The position numbers and the translations under genes are program-made. From Thauera chlorobenzoica (lineage in GTDB: Bacteria > Pseudomonadota > Gammaproteobacteria > Burkholderiales > Rhodocyclaceae), in contig NZ_CP018839.1 in assembly GCF_001922305.1 (NCBI RefSeq), forward strand, positions 806,001 through 870,000: a stretch of 64,000 nt of DNA, read 5' to 3'. This document shows positions 52,121 through 64,000 of the stretch, piece after piece. Each line of letters starts with the position of its first letter. The stretch's first letter is position 1. Under the pieces are notes generated by a model, which was not told the DNA's origin, made no database searches, and was given only the letters and a program-made list of their open reading frames with translations.

Positions 52121-53272
52121 TCAGGGCGCCGCCGGGTCCGGCGGCACCGTCACCGCGGCTCCCGCGACCACGCCTTCGCGCTCCAGCGAGGTGACGATGC
52201 GTTCGCCGGCGGCGAGGCCTTCGAGCACCTCGGTGTATTCCCAGTTGGCGATGCCGGTCTTGAGGCGGCGCTCGGCGAGGACGCCGCCCTCCGCGACCAG
52301 CACGGTGCCGCCTTCGCGCAGCGCCGCGGTGGGGATGCGCAAGGTGTCGGCGCGGGTGGCGAGGACGATCTCGACGTCGGTGCTGTAGCCGACCAGCAGG
52401 CCGCGCGCTTCGTCCGGGGCGACGAAGTCCACATCCACCGCGACCGTGCGCGCCTGCTTTTCGACCGCGGTGATGTAGGGCGCGATGCGCCGCACGCGGC
52501 CTTCGAAGACCTTGCCGGGAATCGCCTCGAGGGTGATCCGCACCGGCAGGCCGGGCTCGATCCGGGGCGCGTCGATCTCGTCCATCGGCGCCTTCACGTA
52601 CAGGCAGGCGTTGTCGATGAGGTCGATCGCCGGCGGCGTCGGCACCCCCGGCGGGGAGGGAGTCGAGATCTCGCCGAGCTCGCCGCTGATCTTGGCCACG
52701 GTGCCGGCGAAGGGCGCGACCAGCACCAGGCGCTGGCGCTCGGTGGTGGTGGCGGCGAGCTGCGCCGCGGCGGTGTCGGTGTCGGCGCGCGCGGTGTCGC
52801 AGGCGGTGCGGCGCGCGTGTGCCTCGGTGCGGGCCTTTTCCTCGGCGCTGGTGGAGACGAAGCCGCGCCCGGCCAGCGCCGTCTGGCGTGCCGCTTCGCG
52901 CTCGGCGTTGTCGGCCACGGTGCACGCTTCCCGTGCGCGCTGCTGTGCGGTGGCGAGCTGCGCCCGGTTCACCGCCAGACGGGCGTCGAGGTCGCCATGC
53001 CACAGTCGCATCAGCACCTGCCCGGCCTCGACCCGGTCGCCTTCCTTCACTCCCAGCCATTCGATGCGCCCGCCGGCGATGGTCGCCATCTTCGCCCGCT
53101 GGCAGGCCTCCACCTCGCCCGCCCGGGTGTTGGTCAGCGTCGCCTCCACGGTGCCGCGCGCGACCTCGTGCAGCAGCACTTCGACCGGCTTGGGCCGGGT
53201 GAACCACCAGATGCCCGCGGCGATCAGTCCGGCCAGCAGCGCGAGAAGGAGAATGCGGCGCAGGGTCTTCAT
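52121..53272 (-). CDS. MacA/HlyD-type periplasmic adaptor
   Basis: A 383-residue membrane-fusion protein: N-terminal anchor (LRRILLLALLAGLIAAGIWW), a lipoyl/barrel-sandwich domain interrupted by a coiled hairpin (about 105-180), and a beta-barrel with membrane-proximal domain. No outer-membrane partner is encoded nearby. The ATG follows a GTG codon directly; 13 bases upstream ends the truncated nucleotidyltransferase frame. Confidence 0.9.
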   Translation of the reverse strand: MKTLRRILLLALLAGLIAAGIWWFTRPKPVEVLLHEVARGTVEATLTNTRAGEVEACQRAKMATIAGGRIEWLGVKEGDRVEAGQVLMRLWHGDLDARLAVNRAQLATAQQRAREACTVADNAEREAARQTALAGRGFVSTSAEEKARTEAHARRTACDTARADTDTAAAQLAATTTERQRLVLVAPFAGTVAKISGELGEISTPSPPGVPTPPAIDLIDNACLYVKAPMDEIDAPRIEPGLPVRITLEAIPGKVFEGRVRRIAPYITAVEKQARTVAVDVDFVAPDEARGLLVGYSTDVEIVLATRADTLRIPTAALREGGTVLVAEGGVLAERRLKTGIANWEYTEVLEGLAAGERIVTSLEREGVVAGAAVTVPPDPAAP

Positions 53273-53285
53273 CACGAGGGTGAGC

Positions 53286-53435
53286 TTAAAGATCGTCGAA
53301 GAAGTCGCTGTCCTCGCCGGCGTCTCCGCGTGCTTGCGAGCCGAACACGATCACCCGGCTGCCTGGAGGCAGACGGCCGCGCAGGCAGGCGAGCGAGGCG
53401 GCGATCGGGTCGGTTGTACGGTCGGCTCTGGCCAT
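53286..53435 (-). pseudogene. Truncated MNT nucleotidyltransferase fragment
   Basis: A 49-codon frame with a good ribosome site (AGGAGA, 6 bases before ATG). It encodes SRVIVFGSQARGDAGEDSDF, the GSxxRG...SDxD nucleotidyltransferase motif of MNT antitoxins and related enzymes, then runs out at FDDL-stop just where the second catalytic Asp and the rest of the fold should follow. The full family is about 100 residues, so this is a 3'-truncated or frameshifted remnant. It has no HEPN partner beside it. Confidence 0.65.
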
Positions 53436-53459
53436 GCTCGCTCTCCTGTCAGCGCGGCG

Positions 53460-55202
<1,743 letters not shown>

Positions 55203-55383
55203 CGGAAGGTGGCGTGCGGGATGACGGCCGGGCGGGCCTGGATGCGGATCGGCCCGATTGTAGCCGATCCGCCGGGCGGAACCCGGCCGCCGCCGCCGGG
55301 GGTGGGTAGAATCGGGGGCATTGCCATTTTCAGCGGGATACGGACATGCGCGGCGCGGGCGTTGCTACGGCGGGGGCGGGGCG

Positions 55384-55767
55384 GTGAGCGGGGCGGCGTT
55401 CGCCGCGGTCGGATTGGGCGCGGCCTGCGGCGCGTGGCTGCGCTGGGGGCTGGGGGTGTGGCTCAATCCGGCCTTTGCCCTCGTCCCGCTCGGCACGCTG
55501 GCGGCGAATCTGGTGGGCGGGCTGCTGATGGGCTTCGCCCTGGGGGCGGTGCAGGCGTGGCCGACGATGACGCCGGCGCTGAAGCTGCTGCTGACGACCG
55601 GCCTGCTCGGCGGGTTGACGACTTTTTCGACCTTTTCCGCGGAAGCCTTTCACCTCCTGCAGCGCGGCGCCCTGGGCTGGTTCGGCCTCCATCTGCTGAT
55701 CCATGTCGCCGGTTCGGTGCTGATGACCTGGGCGGGATACGCGCTGTTCCACGCCCTGCGCGGTTGA
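55384..55767 (+). CDS. crcB: Fluoride ion channel/transporter CrcB (Fluc)
   Basis: A 127-residue four-helix membrane protein that exports fluoride as a dual-topology dimer. Family marks: GACGAWLRWGLGVWLN, GTLAANLVGGLLMGFA with the conserved Asn, and GLLGGLTTFSTFSAE. The GTG at 55384 gives the normal length; the longer upstream frame is unlike the family. I looked for a fluoride riboswitch upstream and did not see one. Confidence 0.92.
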   Translation: MSGAAFAAVGLGAACGAWLRWGLGVWLNPAFALVPLGTLAANLVGGLLMGFALGAVQAWPTMTPALKLLLTTGLLGGLTTFSTFSAEAFHLLQRGALGWFGLHLLIHVAGSVLMTWAGYALFHALRG

Positions 55768-55893
55768 GCGCAGCCGCGTGCAGAGCGTTGCCGCCGCCCG
55801 CCGTTGTCATGTCCTGTTGCACTCCGATGGGCTAGAGTGGAAGCGCCACCCGGCGATAATTCCCGAACCCGCAATCCAACGGAGGCAAACAAC

Positions 55894-56559
55894 ATGAACA
55901 AGCTCGTCCTTTCCCTTTCCGCCCTCACCCTGGCGATCGGTGGCCTGTCCGGCTGCGCCAACATGAGCGAGACCCAGCGCGACACCGGCATCGGCGCGGG
56001 GATCGGCGCGGTGACCGGGGCGATCATCGGTCGCGCCACCGCCGGCGGCGACAAGTCCAAGAGCACCGCGACCGGCGCCGCGGTCGGTGCCGCGGTCGGT
56101 GCCGCGGGCGGCTACCTGTGGTCGCAGCGCATGCAGGAGCAGAAGGCGGCGATGGAGCAGGCGACCGCCGGCACCGGCGTCGGCGTCAGCCAGACCGCCG
56201 ACAACCAGCTCAAGGTCGACATCCCGAGCGACATCTCCTTTGACACCGGGCGCTACGACATCAAGCCCAACATGCGCCCGGTGCTCGACCGCCTCGCCAC
56301 CAGCCTGAACCAGCACCCGGTCACCACGGTGACGATCATCGGCCATACCGACAGCACCGGCTCGGACGCGATCAACGATCCGCTGTCGATCAATCGCGCC
56401 GCTGCGACCCGCGACTACCTGGCGATGCGCGGGGTGTCGGCGCAGCGCATCGCGATCGACGGCCGCGGCTCGCGCCAGCCGATCGCCGACAATGCGACTG
56501 CGGCTGGGCGGGCGATGAACCGCCGGGTGGAAATCTTCATCGCCGAACCGGCGCGCTGA
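55894..56559 (+). CDS. OmpA-family lipoprotein with glycine-zipper domain
   Basis: A 221-residue outer-membrane lipoprotein. The signal peptide ends in a lipobox (LSGC, Cys 20). Residues about 30-75 are a glycine zipper (GIGAGIGAVTGAIIGRATAG). The C-terminal OmpA/MotB domain (DISFDTGRYDIKPNMRPVLD, TIIGHTDSTGSDAIN, NRRVEIFI) binds peptidoglycan. GGAGG 8 bases before the ATG. YiaD-like; probably anchors the outer membrane to the wall. Confidence 0.93.
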   Translation: MNKLVLSLSALTLAIGGLSGCANMSETQRDTGIGAGIGAVTGAIIGRATAGGDKSKSTATGAAVGAAVGAAGGYLWSQRMQEQKAAMEQATAGTGVGVSQTADNQLKVDIPSDISFDTGRYDIKPNMRPVLDRLATSLNQHPVTTVTIIGHTDSTGSDAINDPLSINRAAATRDYLAMRGVSAQRIAIDGRGSRQPIADNATAAGRAMNRRVEIFIAEPAR

Positions 56560-56578
56560 GCCGGCCTCGCGCCGGATG

Positions 56579-56611
56579 ACGCCCGGCCCGGGTTCGCCCG
56601 GCCGGGCGTTT
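56579..56611 (+). terminator. Terminator after the OmpA-type lipoprotein
   Basis: A perfect 10-bp stem, ACGCCCGGCC with GGCCGGGCGT, an 11-base loop and a short T-run (TTT). Starts 20 bases after the stop codon. Confidence 0.7.
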
Positions 56612-56639
56612 GCACGTCTTACGGCTTCGCCGGCCGCGG

Positions 56640-59600
56640 TCAGCGCGCGGGTATGGGCAGCGGCGCGAGCAGGGCGGCGATGTCGGCCTCGCCGAATTTG
56701 GCCAGCGCGTCGGCATCTTCGGAGAGCACGCCGGCGGCCAGTGCGGCCTTTTTTTCCTGCAGGGCGAGGATCTTCTCCTCGATGCTGCCGGCGCAGATCA
56801 GCTTGAACACGAACACCGGCTTGTCCTGGCCGATACGGTGGGCGCGGTCGGTGGCCTGGTTCTCGGCTGCGGGGTTCCACCACGGGTCGTAGTGGATCAC
56901 GGTGTCGGCGGCGGTCAGATTCAGCCCCACGCCGCCCGCCTTCAGGCTGATCAGGAACACCGGCACGCGGCCCTTCTGGAAGTCTTCCACCGGGATGCGG
57001 CGGTCGCGGGTGTCGCCGGTGAGCGAGACCCAGCCGATCCTGGCCTTGTCCAACTCGGCGGCGATCAGCCCGAGCATGGTGGTGAACTGCGAGAACACCA
57101 GGATGCGCCGGCCTTCGGCGATCAGCTCGGGGAGCATGTCCATCAGCAGGTCGAGCTTGGCGCGTTCCTTCACCCGGGCGGCGGCGGGCGACTTCAGCAG
57201 GCGCGGGTCGCAGCACACCTGGCGCAGCTTGAGGAGCGCGTCGAGGATCACGATCTGGCTGCGGGCGAAGCCTTTGCCGGCGATTTCGGCGCGGACCTTC
57301 TCGTCCATCGCCGCGCGCACCGTTTCGTAGAGGTCGCGCTGGCCGCCATCGAGGCTGACGCTGCGCACGATCACGGTTTTCGGCGGCAGCTCGGTGGCGA
57401 CATCTTCCTTGCGCCGGCGCAGGATGAAAGGCTTGAGGCGGGCGGCGAGGAGGTCGCGGCGCACGGCGTCGCCGTGTTTTTCGATCGGCGTGCGCCAGGT
57501 CGCGGTGAACTGCTTGTGGCTGCCGAGAAAGCCCGGCAGCAGGAAGTCGAACTGCGCCCACAGCTCGCCGAGGTGGTTTTCCAGCGGCGTGCCGGTGAGG
57601 CCGAGGCGGTGGCGGGCCTGCAGCCGGCGGATCACCTGCGCGCCCTTGCTCGCGGCGTTCTTCACCGTCTGCGCCTCGTCCAGGATCAGCAGACTCCATT
57701 CGCGCGCCTGCAGCGCTTCGGCGTCGCGCCACAGCAGCGGATAGGTGGTCAGCGCCACATCCACGCCGTCGAGCTCCTCGAAGCGGGCGTGGCGGTCGGC
57801 GCCGTGCAGGTTCAGCACCTTCAGCGTGGGGGCGAAGCGTTCGGCTTCGGCCTGCCAGTTGAACACCAGCGAGGTCGGCAGGATCACCAGCGCCGGCTGC
57901 CCGAGGCGGCCGGCGTGTTTTTCGGTGAGCAGGTGGGCGAGCGCCTGGGCGGTCTTGCCCAGGCCCATGTCGTCGGCGAGGATGCCGGCGAGATCGTGGC
58001 GCACCAGGTGCTGCAGCCAGGCCAGGCCTTCGAGCTGATAGGGGCGCAGCTCGGCGCGGAAGCCTTCCGGGGCGCTGATCGCGGCGATGCCCTCGGCGGC
58101 GCGCAGGCGGGCGGCGAGGCCGGCGACGAGTTCGCCGCCGCGCCCGGGCAGATCGAGCTCGGCGAGGCGCACGGCATCGAGCCGGGACAGGCGCCAGTCG
58201 CCGTCGGGGCGGTCGAACAGGTCGACCAGCGCCCGCACCAGCGGCTTCAGCCGGCCGGCGCTGATGCGCAGGCGGCCGAGTCCGGGGTCTTCCAGGATCA
58301 GGGCTTCGTGGTCGTCGATGGTGTCGAGGCGGCCGGACAGCCAGCGCGGGTCTTCGGCGAACAGGCCGGCGAGCAGCGGGGCGAGCGGCAGGCTGCGGCC
58401 GTCGATCTCGATCCCGGGCGACAGGCCCAGCCAGCCGTCCTCGCCTTCGTCGACGTCGAGGATCAGGGCGTCGATGTCGATCGCGTGGTGGCGGAAATCG
58501 ACCGGCAGCTCGATCTCCCAGCCCTCGGCGCGCAGGGCGGGGAGGGCGTCGGCCATGAACGCCGGCCAGGCGGCTTCATTCGCCAGGCCGAGGGCGTCGG
58601 CCGGCAGGCTGCCGCAGGTGAGCTGCACGGCGCCGGGCGGGACGCGGGCGAAACCGGCGGCGGCGAGCTTCTGCGCGGCGCTGCGCTCGGCGGCTTCGTC
58701 GCGCACGAGGCGGGCGCTGCGGCCGTCGGGCAGCGGATGGAAGGTGCGCGCGTCATTCGCATCGACGGTCAGCGGGCCATAGCGGAACGCGAGCGTGGCG
58801 AAATCGAAGACGTAGGTGCCGTAGGCTGCGTAGTTGCGGAAGTGGGCGTGATTCACCGGCCGGGTGGCGAGGCGCAGCACCGGTGACGGGGTGCCGCCGA
58901 GTTCGACCGGCGGCTCGCCGCGCAAGGTGGGGGCGGGCAGCGCGGGGGCGACTTCGGCCAGGGTGTCGGCGACGAGCTCGGCTTCGGACTGGGTCAGCGG
59001 GGGCAGCCACAGCAGGCGATGGACCAGCTCGGCGGGGACGTCGAGGGCGATCGGTCCGGCCTGTGCCGCGGCGAGATCGATGTACCACGGCGGCAGCAGC
59101 GGCAGCACGACTTCGGCCGGCGGTTCGACGCACACAGTGGGCGCGCGCAGACCGTCTTCGGTGAGGCGCCAGTCGGCCCGCCCGGGACGGGGACCGCCGG
59201 CGCCCAGCGCCGGTGCGTCGAGGGTCGGAAAGTGCAGCCGGCCGCTGTCGAGCAGCCGGGTCAGCAGGGCTTCGCTGTTGCGCCCCTCGAGCGGCAGGCT
59301 GCCGGGATGGACGCGCCCGCGCGGGCGGTGGGCCCACAGCAGGCGCAGGATTTCGAGATCGGTCTCATCGACGAAGGCGGGCGGCGCCTGCAGCGCGCGT
59401 TCGATGTTGCTCCAGCTTTCCTTGTGGCGGATGTGTCCGCCCTGGTCGAGGCGGACCTTGTGGCAACTGAGCTGGTAGTCGCTGCCGTAGGCCTGCTGTT
59501 CGATCAGGTAACGCAGCGCATGCGCGCCGGCGCCGGTCTTGCGCTTCGGCCGGGCGCCGGGCGCCAGCGCCGCGGCGGCATGGCGGAAGCCTTCGACCCA

Positions 59601-59918
59601 CGCCAGCACCTGCTCGCGCGGGCGATCGGGGCTGCGGCGCTGGTGCAGCCACATCAGCATCATCGCCGCGACGTGCTTGCAGTCGTAGCCCATCGGGCAG
59701 GTGCATTCGCTGTGCAGCTGGCGGCGGCCGCCCTTGTCGCGGACTTCGGCGAAGACGTCGTAAGGGGTGCGCTGGCGGCCCTTCACCAGGGCCGAGACCG
59801 TTTCGCCGTCGGTGGACAGGGTGCTGACCCGGCTCAGATAGCCGAGGCCTTTGGCGACGGTCGGGTAGCCGAGCGCGGCGATCAGATCGTCCTGGGTGAA
59901 GCGGTCGAGAGGCGTCAT
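56640..59918 (-). CDS. SNF2-family helicase with SWIM zinc finger
   Basis: A 1092-residue protein. An N-terminal SWIM zinc domain has CTCPMGYDCKHVAAMMLM (about residue 75), a bacterial SNF2-associated region follows, and the SNF2 ATPase has ILADDMGLGKTAQALA (about 650), DEAQ in LLILDEAQTVKNAAS (about 743) and the C-terminal motif ENQATDRAHRIGQ (about 1022). Such bacterial Swi2/Snf2 ATPases are HepA-like translocases on DNA; role in repair or transcription is not fixed. The ATG at 59918 (MTPLDRF) starts the conserved part. Confidence 0.92.
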   Translation of the reverse strand: MTPLDRFTQDDLIAALGYPTVAKGLGYLSRVSTLSTDGETVSALVKGRQRTPYDVFAEVRDKGGRRQLHSECTCPMGYDCKHVAAMMLMWLHQRRSPDRPREQVLAWVEGFRHAAAALAPGARPKRKTGAGAHALRYLIEQQAYGSDYQLSCHKVRLDQGGHIRHKESWSNIERALQAPPAFVDETDLEILRLLWAHRPRGRVHPGSLPLEGRNSEALLTRLLDSGRLHFPTLDAPALGAGGPRPGRADWRLTEDGLRAPTVCVEPPAEVVLPLLPPWYIDLAAAQAGPIALDVPAELVHRLLWLPPLTQSEAELVADTLAEVAPALPAPTLRGEPPVELGGTPSPVLRLATRPVNHAHFRNYAAYGTYVFDFATLAFRYGPLTVDANDARTFHPLPDGRSARLVRDEAAERSAAQKLAAAGFARVPPGAVQLTCGSLPADALGLANEAAWPAFMADALPALRAEGWEIELPVDFRHHAIDIDALILDVDEGEDGWLGLSPGIEIDGRSLPLAPLLAGLFAEDPRWLSGRLDTIDDHEALILEDPGLGRLRISAGRLKPLVRALVDLFDRPDGDWRLSRLDAVRLAELDLPGRGGELVAGLAARLRAAEGIAAISAPEGFRAELRPYQLEGLAWLQHLVRHDLAGILADDMGLGKTAQALAHLLTEKHAGRLGQPALVILPTSLVFNWQAEAERFAPTLKVLNLHGADRHARFEELDGVDVALTTYPLLWRDAEALQAREWSLLILDEAQTVKNAASKGAQVIRRLQARHRLGLTGTPLENHLGELWAQFDFLLPGFLGSHKQFTATWRTPIEKHGDAVRRDLLAARLKPFILRRRKEDVATELPPKTVIVRSVSLDGGQRDLYETVRAAMDEKVRAEIAGKGFARSQIVILDALLKLRQVCCDPRLLKSPAAARVKERAKLDLLMDMLPELIAEGRRILVFSQFTTMLGLIAAELDKARIGWVSLTGDTRDRRIPVEDFQKGRVPVFLISLKAGGVGLNLTAADTVIHYDPWWNPAAENQATDRAHRIGQDKPVFVFKLICAGSIEEKILALQEKKAALAAGVLSEDADALAKFGEADIAALLAPLPIPAR

Positions 59919-60000
59919 GGGGGCAGGCAGGGGCAGACAAGGCACAGGCCGCGAGCGCGGCCTGTGCCAACGGGCGGGGCTCGTCGAGCCGGGCGCGAGC

Positions 60001-62889
<2,889 letters not shown>

Positions 62890-63009
62890 AGACCGCTGAA
62901 GATACTTCATGCACCCCGCGCTCGCAAGGCATCGCCGCGAACTCCGCCGATCGCAGTGCAGCATCTGCGCTAGAATGGCGCGGTTTTGCCATTCCGGATG
63001 ACGCTATAA

Positions 63010-63025
63010 ATTAGCGTGTGCTAAT
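63010..63025. promoter_or_regulatory. MarR/SlyA-like palindrome upstream of pcm
   Basis: ATTAGC-GTGT-GCTAAT, a perfect 6-4-6 inverted repeat resembling MarR/SlyA operators (TTAGC...GCTAA). It begins at the last base of a TATAAA sequence (63005-63010) and ends 19 bases before the pcm ATG, a repressor-like position. No MarR gene in the window. Confidence 0.5.
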
Positions 63026-63044
63026 ATTTCGCCAGGAGCCCCTG

Positions 63045-63698
63045 ATGAACTTCGAGAAAGCGCGCTTCAACATGGTCGAGCAGCAGATCCGCCCCTGGGA
63101 GGTGCTGGATCAAAACGTGCTCGACCTCCTGATGACGGTCCGGCGCGAGGAATTCGTTCCCGCCGGCCATCGCGAACTGGCCTTCGCCGAGGTCGAGATC
63201 CCGATCGGCTGCGGCCAGGTGATGCTGAAGCCGGTGATCGAAGGCAAGATCCTGCAGGCCTTGCGGGTCGAAAAGACCGACTCGGTGCTGGAAATCGGCG
63301 CCGGCTCGGGTTACTTCGCCGCGCTGCTGGCGGCGCGTGCCGAGTGGGTGCGCGCGGTCGAAATCGAGTGCGCGCTGGTCAAGCTGGCGAGCGAGAACCT
63401 CGCCCGCAACGGCGTCGACAACGTGGTCGTGGTGCACGGCGACGGCGTCGATGGCTGGGCCGAACGCGCCCCCTACGATGTCATCGTGGTGTCGGGCGGC
63501 CTGCCCTTCGTGCCCCAGGCCCTGCTCGAACAGCTCAAGGTCGGCGGCCGCCTGTTCGCCTTCGTCGGCGAAGCGCCGGTGATGAAGGCGCGGCTGATCA
63601 CCTGCGAGGCCGAAGGCCGTTTCCGCACCGAAGACCTCTTCGAGACCGTGGTGCCGATGCTCAAGAACGCGCCGCGCCAGGACCCCTTCCGTTTCTGA
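63045..63698 (+). CDS. pcm: Protein-L-isoaspartate O-methyltransferase
   Basis: A 217-residue SAM-dependent methyltransferase that begins repair of isoaspartyl residues in damaged proteins. It has MVEQQIRPWEVLDQNVLDLL, VPIGCGQ-type EIPIGCGQVMLKPVIEGKIL, SAM motif VLEIGAGSGYFAALLAARAE (about 82) and DVIVVSGGLPFVPQALLEQL. AGGAG 8 bases before the ATG. The downstream rhodanese gene starts 15 bases after the stop, so they are probably cotranscribed. Confidence 0.95.
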   Translation: MNFEKARFNMVEQQIRPWEVLDQNVLDLLMTVRREEFVPAGHRELAFAEVEIPIGCGQVMLKPVIEGKILQALRVEKTDSVLEIGAGSGYFAALLAARAEWVRAVEIECALVKLASENLARNGVDNVVVVHGDGVDGWAERAPYDVIVVSGGLPFVPQALLEQLKVGGRLFAFVGEAPVMKARLITCEAEGRFRTEDLFETVVPMLKNAPRQDPFRF

Positions 63699-63713
63699 GA
63701 CCGCCCCGCCGCC

Positions 63714-64000
63714 ATGCGCCAGATCAGTCCTGCCGAGCTTGCCCAGCGCCTGAGCGACCCCCACCAGCCCAAGCCCTTGCTGCTGGATGTGCGCGAGCCG
63801 TGGGAGTTCCAGATCTGCCGCATCGCGGACTCGGTGCCGATGCCGATGGGCAGCGTGCCGGCGCGGTTCGGCGAGCTCGAGCGCACGCGCGAAACCGTGG
63901 TCGTCTGCCATCACGGCGTGCGCAGCGCGCAGGTGTGCCTGTTCCTCGCCCATCAGGGCTTCACCGATGTGGTCAATCTGGCCGGCGGTGTCGCCGGCTG
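63714..64000 (+). CDS. Rhodanese-domain sulfurtransferase, N-terminal part
   Basis: The first 95 codons of a single-domain rhodanese, cut by the window edge. LLLDVREPWEFQICRIADSV is the family start and the active-site loop is CHHGVRSA with the persulfide Cys near residue 65, followed by GFTDVVNLAGGVAG. Probably GlpE-like; in related genomes a pcm-rhodanese-tolC order is usual, from memory. Confidence 0.92.
   Translation, partial: MRQISPAELAQRLSDPHQPKPLLLDVREPWEFQICRIADSVPMPMGSVPARFGELERTRETVVVCHHGVRSAQVCLFLAHQGFTDVVNLAGGVAG

Noticed and set aside
55203..55383. Fluoride riboswitch before crcB
   Set aside because: I found no recognisable crcB-motif elements in the gap.

Overview
The window is GC-rich, densely packed DNA that looks like a denitrifying, aromatic-degrading betaproteobacterium of the Thauera/Azoarcus/Aromatoleum group (Rhodocyclales). 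This is inferred from gene content: an indolepyruvate-type 2-oxoacid:ferredoxin oxidoreductase behind a class II FNR-type promoter, a PadB-like molybdopterin oxidoreductase, MaoC and CoA-thioesterase genes, GTP-type PEP carboxykinase with MaeB, a TPP-riboswitch thiDC operon, and a pcm-rhodanese pair at the right edge. No species is assigned. I saw no rRNA, tRNA or CRISPR array.

Layout. 1-9.5 kb: end of a short-chain dehydrogenase, a general porin, glutathione-dependent formaldehyde dehydrogenase, then a leftward group (CoA thioesterase, MaoC-like protein, DUF2889 protein, large molybdopterin oxidoreductase) whose promoter overlaps a TetR-type palindrome; then ampD and a lytic transglycosylase with a long, apparently structured leader. 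9.6-18 kb: central carbon and wall genes (pckG, maeB, pbpG) and iorAB, followed by an IclR regulator. 19.1-35.3 kb: two complete Mrp-type cation/proton antiporter operons (mrpAB fused, C, D, E, F, G) facing each other, with an XRE-like regulator, a MASE1-PAS-GGDEF cyclase and an RluF-like pseudouridine synthase between them. 35.4-35.8 kb: a Cys-rich 71-residue protein preceded by a perfect FNR box and a second Crp/Fnr-like inverted repeat.

35.9-48.7 kb is the accessory region: a leftward type I restriction-modification operon, hsdM - DUF1016 (YhcG) nuclease - hsdS - AlbA-domain ATPase 1 - (small mosaic ORF split by an IS66 element) - AlbA-domain ATPase 2 - hsdR, mostly joined by stop/start overlaps. 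The IS66 copy has all three transposition genes, matching 29-bp inverted repeats and a perfect 8-bp target duplication. Removing it and one duplication restores a 93-codon frame that joins an HsdR-like N-terminus to a DUF1016-like segment. HsdR itself starts at TTG. This is the best candidate in the window for an unusual system.

48.9-64 kb: a MacAB-type export operon (adaptor, ATPase, two permeases) with a truncated MNT nucleotidyltransferase fragment in front, glnS, crcB, an OmpA-type lipoprotein, a SWIM/SNF2 helicase, riboswitch-controlled thiDC, pcm behind a MarR/SlyA-like palindrome, and the start of a rhodanese gene.
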